DNA of 64,000 nt. Source: Diadema setosum. Lineage: Eukaryota > Echinodermata > Echinoidea > Diadematoida > Diadematidae. The translations under genes were made by a program, and so were the position numbers. Location of the stretch: NCBI GenBank assembly GCA_033980235.1, contig CM067069.1, forward strand, positions 37,013,992-37,077,991. The letters are read 5' to 3'. The notes below the pieces were generated by a model that worked only from the letters and a program-made list of their open reading frames with translations, was not told the DNA's origin and searched no databases. Below are positions 56,900 through 64,000 of the stretch, piece after piece; the stretch's first letter is position 1; each line of letters opens with the position of its first letter.

Positions 56900-59285
56900 C
56901 TGCAGCATGCAGCTGCGTGTCTGCTGTGCGCTGCACTCCACGACTCTGTGTACGCACGGTCGGGCTAGCATGGGCTCTGAGCGCAGATCCATTTCAGTCG
57001 CAGTGTAGTGCTAGCTCGCAGGCCAGAGCAGTAAATGTAGGGATTCGACCAATTCGTAGTCACGCTTTGCTGCTGTGTGAACCATGAAGTCATGCCCGCC
57101 GTTCTGTTTTGCAGTGGAATAAATATCCTCCTGACCAGTTAATATCACTACCACAAAGAAAATCAGCAGTAACGCCGGTAAGTTTTATTTTGTGTCAGGT
57201 CTATGTTTGATCTAGTTTATTCCACTGTACACAGCCCAGTCGCTGTAGCCGAAGGGGGTAATTCGCACAGCGTACTAGCAGCGTCTGGTGGACGGTCGGG
57301 CTAGATCTAGTCCAACCAGACGCCGTGCGAAGTACGGCGATTGGGCTGTAGGACCTACAGGCCCCCTACTCAGTCAAGTTCCATCGAGGTACATTGGCAA
57401 TTGACATAAGTGCGCTTCGCCAGTATAGGGTCCAGTGCTTTCAGTATATCATAATAGATTTCACTAAGATTTAAGAAAACGATGATTAGAAAAGGAGATA
57501 AAGAAACTCAGCAAGCTAAGAAAGTATAGAGCAAGCTAAGAGCTGAGTATGACAGCCTTGCCTTGGCTTTGGGTGGGCTTGGCAAAACCTAGCCATAACG
57601 TTAGTAACGTTTGGCCTATATAGTAATGGCGGGGTATACGATGGTGTGGTTGTGGTTCTAGTAAACTTCTACTACTACTTGTGGTCTAGTAGATCAACAC
57701 TGACTGTTATAAGAGATTTAGGGCGTCTATCTTTGCGCAAATCATTTACGTGTACCCGAATATACTGTTATGATCATTGACATCATTGATTCGACTTGAC
57801 GTCTTCTACCTAAAATTCAGTTTTTGTCTCAATGTCTAAAAAATAAGTAACAGCTTTATACTATAGTAGACAGTAGACTCGACTACAAACGAATGACAGT
57901 AAAGCTTGATAGTGATGAATTCCATTTTCATTGGCAAGGTAAACTGATGGCAGACGATATGTTCTAATAATTACGTCAATATCATTAGTTTGGCATACAA
58001 TAAGGACAAAACATAATGTTTAGTCTTCAACTTTAGTTCAACAAAGGTATCTTTGTCTCTTAGATCTTGTTTGTTATTTCTTGAAAGGATTAAGAATGTG
58101 ATTGTGGTGTTTTCAAACATACGGGAATTTTACCCACTTAAAATTAGTCCCACAATTAAAGTCAAATTTAATGGTACTGTGTAGATCTACCTGCCAACTG
58201 TGGAGGCCTGATTTCTTTTTTTTTTTCTCTCTCTCTCTTTTTGTGCAATTTTGGTTAACTGCAGATATTATTCAAAACCATAATTTAAAGTTCTGGTTGA
58301 TTTAATTTTTCATTTCGATAGTATCAATATAATGCATTGCAGCCATAGTAGATCCTATAGATGCTATACGTTCCACCCCCCCCCCCCCAATAAAAATGTT
58401 GAGGGCAAAAGCTCACGGAATTCAGATATTTATTCTTTAGTAAGGTGGTTTTAAATAATATGGAAAGTTCAAAATATTCAGACCCAGGCGTCTGCTTTTG
58501 ATAATGTGAAACATTCGTGTTGAAATACATATTTGCTTTTCTCTCTTTTCAGTGTCCACAACAACCGCCAGTCTGGACCAGCACAGGAAAGGAATGCAGA
58601 GTATCAAGTACAATAAAAGGTACAAGCTGAATAATCACTTATTAATTCATACAAAAAAAAAAAAAAAGAAAAAGAAGAAGAAGAAATGAATCCCACCTTT
58701 GTCACCATCGTTGACCACACAAGCCGGCATTTGGAAAACTAAAAAAAAAAAAAAAAAGACGTCAGAATTCATGATGATGAATCTCTGATAATTGGAGAGT
58801 ACCACATTTCACAGTTTATTCCTTAACGATCAAAAAGAAAAAAAAAGATAATAAAAACTGATGAAATAGTCACCATTTTCTCTCAAAAACAAACACACAG
58901 CCTTGAACATCCTCAAGGGGTATTGTATGATGTCTAATAATTAACGTTCTGAGAGTATTTGAATATTTACTCATTCTCATTTTCCTAGGTTTTTTTTTTT
59001 TTTTGGGGGGGGGGGTTCTCTTGGAGAGGATTTATTACACATAATCATGTGAAATGAAAAATTTAGCATAACTGAAGCAGAGTTGAAATTTACTTGCTGT
59101 TCTGTATTGAAGTAACAAAGTGTCTTATTTTGTGTAAATTATTCTCTTTCGTTTCTTTTACATTTTCCTGCAGTGGTCTGCTGAGCAGTTTGAAAGCAGA
59201 GGAAAGAGCAACTACAAATTTCAGAACAGCTGTGCACGCCCGCCAGAATGACATGAAAGATGGAGTGGATTGTACACTAGATTAG
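56900..59285 (+). other. Candidate spliced transcript carried by the 5.5-kb transposon
   Basis: A CpG-richer leader ends at the strong donor GCCG|GTAAGT (57177/57178). A 67-base exon follows TCTTTTCAG (58552-58618), and a third segment follows TTCCTGCAG (59174) and reads to TAG at about 59285. Across exons 2 and 3 the frame is open with consistent phase and contains GLLSSLKAEERATTNFRTAV and ARQNDMKDGVDCTLD. With the first Met in exon 2 it would be 42 residues. Exon 1 adds no start in that frame. It may be non-coding or a captured fragment. Confidence 0.25.
57229..57349. repeat. ~120-bp hairpin inside the transposon
   Basis: ACAGCCCAGTCGC at the left mirrors GCGATTGGGCTGT at the right, and TTCGCAC, CGTCTGGT and GGAC pair with ACCAGACG, GTGCGAA and GTCC further in. 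It could be a tiny foldback insert or a structured RNA segment just after the first donor. Confidence 0.7.
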
Positions 59286-60409
59286 TCAACTCTAGAAGAA
59301 AAATGATAACACTTGGATTGTTTATATAGGATCAGGTAAATCTTTCACAGTTAAATTAAGAACTCGCAAAACTCAACTGTGAAGTGTTAATGACTATTCT
59401 CACGTTATGAGGGCACAAGAAAGATTTTTTCTTTGTTGAATATTGATATGAAACTGAAGAGTTCTATTTCGATAAAAAAAAAAATAATGAGGGATTATTG
59501 CCCTTTGAAATGATGACTATCAACTTTAGGTAAAACTATCACTTGTTCATATCCAATATTGTTGTAAATGCTTGCCCTCAAAATCAATATTATGTCGATT
59601 GGATCATGTCAACATATTACAGAAGACCAGGGAAACAGTAACATTACTGCGGGCATAATTTTAATATATACAATGCAGATGTAATGCAGCACAGCTAATC
59701 GCTTGTACGATGGGACATTTATGCAAGTGTGTTTTAAGATGAATTCTGTTGCAATTTCCCCTTCTTTTCAGCTGCCTAATAATTGTTCTTTACCCAAGTA
59801 TGTACTTCTTACTACACTGGAACTTCGACAACAGTAAGGATTAAAAATGTTTTGTGTGCTATTTATAATTTGTAATTTGTAGATGTTCTTATCTTGCAAG
59901 GTAAGACTGGGTGCGAAAGTCTGATATGGAATAATATAAATAATCTCTAGAAAAAAAAAAACAACACTCATGTTCTGTTCTATTGAAATTGAAAATGTTC
60001 CCAGTGTTTTGTTCAACTATGATAGTCATGTAAGCTCCTTTACTCAGGAATTAAATGACATCTTTTTAATTTCTTACCATCATGATAATGTTTGGTTACC
60101 GTTGATTTGCTTTCATTGTGATAAAAGCATAATGACATATCAAACTCTCTCTTAAATGGTAAGGAGAAATCGTAGATATCTATTTCAAATTCTTAAGACT
60201 TGAAAATAATCGAATGGTTTCTGTAAATGCTGTTGTCTTGAGAAACAGATGTACACAGGTTTTTCTTATAAATATTCAGCAGATGTAAATCAGTGTATGC
60301 GTCTACATTTCTGTCATGTCTTTCTCAAAGTTATTCTACTGAGAGAATGTTTGCACCTCTAACAAGTCTGTGTTTTTGTGTGTGTTTAGTGTTTTTTGTA
60401 CTTTTTTGT

Positions 60410-60447
<38 letters not shown>

Positions 60448-61597
60448 TCAGGGTACACCTCCAAACATTAAAACCTGGATCCATAATTACCTGATATATC
60501 ATTTTTATTATTGTTGTTGTTCAAAGACTTGAGACATATTATCGTTAGAGGTGTTAGCCTAACGTACAAAATTCATTCAATCAACGAAATATCAAGAACT
60601 TTTAACAAAATAACAAAGTACGCAATATTATTCTTTCTCTTCGAATTCTGTCATCTCAATGAAAACCGTTAAAACAAGCCAAATAAAAAATAAAAATTGA
60701 GATAGGGGTCCCGATATTAACACATATATTATTTCAAATGCGTGTTTGTGTCTGTGAAACGAGGTGTATGTACAGATGTCCAGACAACTTTTTATACCCA
60801 TTTCATTTTCTGTTGATATCATGCCAATTTTCATGCAGTCATATACTTTTGTTGCCACTCATGCATTGTCATATACTAAAAATTATGGTATTTCAAGTTT
60901 ATCTCAATGCCAGAAAAAAGGGTAATGAAATCCATTTCACAGACTTCACCCAAACTCGTATTTTAGTCTTCAATATTAATCCAAATCTATGTATTTGTAA
61001 CAATGAATGAAAACTCTTACATCAAGGGAGTAAAAAAAAATATCAAAAAATTAATGATAACAAAAAAGAATGGACATTTCATAACTATACATTATTGTAT
61101 ATGCAAATGAAGTTCAACCAAAATTTACTGTAATTGGCAGATAACAACTAAATACATTTAGTACATACTCGATAACTTTTCAGAAAGTAAAAAAAAATGA
61201 AAATGTTCAAGGGCATCAATAGTTTTGCAAGCGACTGCATTTTAATTACAATGTAATTAAAATTAACTAAGTTACATTACATAGCCCCGAAACCCTCACG
61301 CTCATGCACTTCGTGAGTGGGCTGATCGTCGTAACATTACATGTATAATAGAGTGTAGGTATTCTATAAAGTTAGACTAGGCCTAACTTTAGATCTATCA
61401 TCTAGAGTGTGTTAGTCTGTATGGTTGTTGGGTCCTGGGGAAAATAGTGATTGTCAGCCTCCTTAGTGGAAGTATTTTACGTATAAATTATCTGAAATTT
61501 ATCTCAGAATGTGCTAGATCTATCTTGGCTGTAGATTGACATCATGTTGTCGCACTGTCGATCATAATGATAAGGCTTATTTTTTCACGTTGCACGC
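59286..61597. other. Transposon interior without recognised genes
   Basis: AT-rich with a (TG)n tract at 60415-60446. Open frames such as 60738-61010 show no domain. Confidence 0.5.
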
Positions 61598-61882
61598 TGC
61601 AGATACGTTGTTCTGCCTTGCTACTGCTCAGTGTGAGGTAAGATACGTTGTTCTGCCATGCTACTGCCGTGGTGCGAAGAACAACTTGCGTTGTTTTGCC
61701 TAATCACGCACGTGATCCGAAGTTTGGGTGTTTTGGCAAAACAACGTATCTACGCTGCACGCTGCAGATACGTTGTTCTGCCATGCTACTGCCGTGGTGC
61801 GCAGAACAACTTGCGTTGTTTTGCCAAATCACGCACGTGATCCGAAGTTTGGGTGTTTTGGCAAAACAACGTATCTACAAAA
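61598..61882. repeat. Direct repeats bounded by the subterminal motif
   Basis: Two ~115-bp units (61643-61758 and 61769-61882) each run from GATACGTTGTTCTGCCATGC through GCGTTGTTTTGCC and CACGTGATCCGAAGTTTGGG to GGCAAAACAACGTATC. Each unit is framed by the motif in inverse orientations. Confidence 0.9.
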
Positions 61883-62309
61883 ATTCTTTGATATTTTGAA
61901 CAAAAAAATCTCTTTTTGACTTAAATTTTAGCTAGATACTAGAAGAATGATATAAGCCATAATTTAGAGAAAGTGTCTTGGAAAATTATTCGACTGGAGA
62001 GAAATGGGAACAATTCTAGTACTTTGTAGCTTCAAAATCTAAAATCGCGAATATCTCGGAAGTACCAAAACGCAGATACGTTGTTTTGCCAAATCACGGC
62101 CGTGGAATAGACCGTATAGGCCTACTTAGGAGCCGTTTGCTTTTTTTTTTCTCAGTTCACACTTTTCCATGGTGTGTGGTTTTTTTTTTCAAAAATTTAG
62201 ATAGGTTAAGAGAGTCCGTATAAATTGAGTAATATACAGTATCATTAAAAGCTTAGAGTCTGCTCTTTCGGAATCTGTCTAAAAAATCATGTTTTTGTGG
62301 TGCAGGGTT

Positions 62310-62361
<52 letters not shown>

Positions 62362-62365
<4 letters not shown>

Positions 62366-63036
62366 CAAGCATTATGTTTAAAGTAATGCAAACGATGATT
62401 AGTATATTTTGAAGGTATGGTACACGAACTGAACCTATTTTCTAGTTTTGAACCATACCCAACACGTTTCTGTCGATGAGATGATCATTTAGATTGCATT
62501 TTTATGTTGAGGTAATTGATTAATTTCAGCAAAGGTAATACAGTGCATTTCAGAAGATTTATGTTTTTATCACATCACAATTATTATATGGCACTTTATG
62601 ATAGTGTACTTATTATATTATGGCACATTATGCCCCTTTATAGATACATGTTGTAATGTCTTTTCCTTGTAGATCATGATAAAGGAAATGACAGGCCGAA
62701 AGCGTGATCAAAGAGAAAAGTAGAGAGCAGCGTCCGCCTCAAATGCGCTTTAGACCGTATTAAAATCATAGTCATACCGTCATCCAAATATATGAGACAT
62801 TACAATTTCTCTCCCGTTCTAATAATCTGTTGAATGGAAAAATATGTCATCGAAAATGCGTGAAATTTGATCACGGTGTTTAGTTTATTCAATTATAGTA
62901 CGTGCATTGTTTACAACCGAGGGTTTAATTTTTTACTTTCCTATTGTTTCTAACTGGCTGTCCCAATAAAATATCTCAATCTTCAGGATATGATACACGA
63001 CGAACGAAATACAATCTTCTCAATAATGTAAAAACA
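62362..63036. other. AT-rich spacer
   Basis: Preceded by a (TA)n tract at 62308-62361. No exon or element recognised. Confidence 0.4.
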
Positions 63037-63556
63037 TTAACTCTTTATGTGCCACGTTCGCACGTCCGACTCAGTCGACGGCTTGCCAACTTTGCATATT
63101 CTGCTCAACAAACAAAGCCGCCAAGACCGATCGATAAACCGTCCGCTAATTACTGCTAATCCCGCAGCACAATGGAAGCGATTCTCGTGCTTTTGTTCCT
63201 ATCATATACGGCTTGCATTCTATGTGAAGATCGACTACCAAGCGATGTTCCCAACTAGATTTGCTCGTATATTCTAAGTTTCTGTCATGGTTTTATGTGC
63301 AAAAGTCATGCCTTTATACTAATGTAGCAACGGGTCATTCAAAAAAAAAATGAAAGTAGATTCGTTATACAATTTATGTCGAAACGAAGCATGGTATTCC
63401 TCTCTAACTTTGCCTACTATTATGCCCATCCTAACAGAAATTTGTAGAAGTTATACAGATTGGAAAAACAGAATTCTTTCTCAAAGCATGACTACCTTCG
63501 TGTCTCAGAATAACATGGCACACAGGGGGTTTCCACCATGGCACATAAAGAGTTAA
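63037..63556. mobile_element. TTAA-target MITE, 520 bp
   Basis: TTAACTCTTTATGTGCCA at the left is a perfect inverse of TGGCACATAAAGAGTTAA at the right, with TTAA at each end as the presumed duplication. The left half matches the degenerate copy at 48795-49080. Open frames inside are not recognised. Confidence 0.85.
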
Positions 63557-63634
63557 TAGACATAATTCAGTCTGATAAAGACTACATTTCACAATTGATG
63601 AGATAACATCAAAGCACCAAAGAACGACATTTAC

Positions 63635-63708
63635 CTGTGTGCCTTCCTTCCGTGATAGTCAGCGAGCAACTCTCTTAACGGTTTTCCGTCGATAGTTATG
63701 CCCTCTAC
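63635..63708 (-). CDS. Isolated internal exon, minus strand, unrecognised gene
   Basis: On the minus strand ATGCTACAG precedes and GTAAATG follows a 74-base open segment. If read in phase 0 it encodes VEGITIDGKPLRELLADYHG and four more residues, ending in phase 2. Both splice sites are good and the composition is strongly protein-like. The next exon would lie further left and was not found; the upstream part is beyond the window. Confidence 0.5.
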
Positions 63709-64000
63709 CTGTAGCATAATGAACAAAAACACAATAGATCTTTTAAGTTTCCCGTAGCAATTCAAACCAATTTTTATTTTGCTCTATTATCATTTATTTT
63801 TGAACAAAAAAACAACAATCAAGCAACACAGTTTAGCAATTACACTTTGCGTTCATGCGAATATGAAATGATAAAACAAAATTGCTGAAATTGGATAAAT
63901 AAATCCGTTAAAAAATACCTATATATTTCGAAACATATTCTCCTAGTTCATACAGGCTTCAATGGATTATGGACAAATGACAAAAAGCCAAATCCACATG
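63709..64000. other. AT-rich end of window
   Basis: Probably intron upstream of the minus-strand exon at 63635. Nothing else seen. Confidence 0.35.

Larger units (their letters stand above)
56595..62102. mobile_element. 5508-bp TIR transposon with CGGCCGTG ends
   Basis: CGGCCGTGATTTGGCAAAAC at the left is perfectly mirrored at the right, and the match extends to 30 bp. TGGA flanks both ends (56591-56594, 62103-62106), which the uninterrupted X copy identifies as a 4-bp target duplication. The motif TGGCAAAACAACGTA or its inverse recurs about a dozen times in the outer ~300-500 bp at each end, as expected of transposase-binding sites. No transposase frame is seen, so it appears non-autonomous. 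A 4-bp duplication is known for Sola and some other groups, but superfamily is unassigned. Confidence 0.85.
56344..62305. mobile_element. Family X MITE split by a 5.5-kb transposon
   Basis: 56344-56594 carries the left part of X (CACATAACCAACAAAAAGTC, TTTACATCCT, CATCGCACAGACAGCACGGC). 62107-62305 carries the right part (CTCAGTTCACACTTTTC, AGATAGGTTA, CTGCTCTTTCGGAAT). Joined at TGGA they give the same order as the copy at 49081. Confidence 0.8.

Overview
The window looks like animal nuclear DNA from a marine deuterostome, most likely an echinoderm and probably a sea urchin. The evidence is phase-1 EGF exons with GT/AG introns, a RING-less B-box protein, AT-rich low-density sequence, and a very heavy load of short inverted-repeat elements. 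One of these, ending in TTAA-AGGACAAGTTCACC, resembles a repeat I recall as abundant in sea urchin sequence. That assignment is inference. No tRNA, rRNA, CRISPR or prokaryotic feature was seen.

Host genes are few. (1) 1563-12857 (+) holds thirteen exons, including the last, of a single-pass membrane protein. It runs EGF, EGF-like, SEA, cbEGF, cbEGF, EGF, EGF-like, SEA, cbEGF, membrane helix, Tyr-rich tail. The splice phases agree throughout and give 745 codons plus a stop. The gene was built by internal duplication of a multi-exon EGF/EGF/SEA/cbEGF block. Its 5' end lies beyond the window or behind a ~165-bp satellite (1-1340). (2) 25092-26858 (-) is an intact 588-aa B-box/coiled-coil TRIM-like protein. 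(3) Isolated exon candidates lie at 35692-35861 (+), 42077-42123 (-) and 63635-63708 (-).

The rest is mostly mobile DNA, much of it nested. 15043-20192 is a head-to-head inverted dimer of an element encoding a broken XPG/FEN1-like nuclease. 28896-34239 is a Ty3/gypsy-type LTR element with 125-bp LTRs and a 5-bp target duplication. Its 12-nt primer site, directly after the 5' LTR, is an exact reverse complement of a segment inside its own LTR, the hallmark of self-priming as in Tf1. It sits in a foldback element. 43330-46917 is a CR1/L2-like LINE with an intact 1031-aa endonuclease/reverse transcriptase, inserted with a 7-bp duplication into a ~290-bp palindromic MITE. 36097-37011 is a TA-target MITE ('family X') containing an inverted copy of itself. 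A third X copy is split by a 5508-bp transposon (56595-62102) with CGGCCGTG ends, a TGGA duplication and about a dozen subterminal copies of one motif. 50800-56060 is a ~5.2-kb element whose arms are ~160-bp tandem repeats in inverted orientation. Smaller TTAA, hAT-like and other TIR elements fill introns and gaps.

The most notable items are the self-priming LTR element, the palindromic nuclease element, and the 5.5-kb transposon whose target is proved by uninterrupted relatives in the same window.
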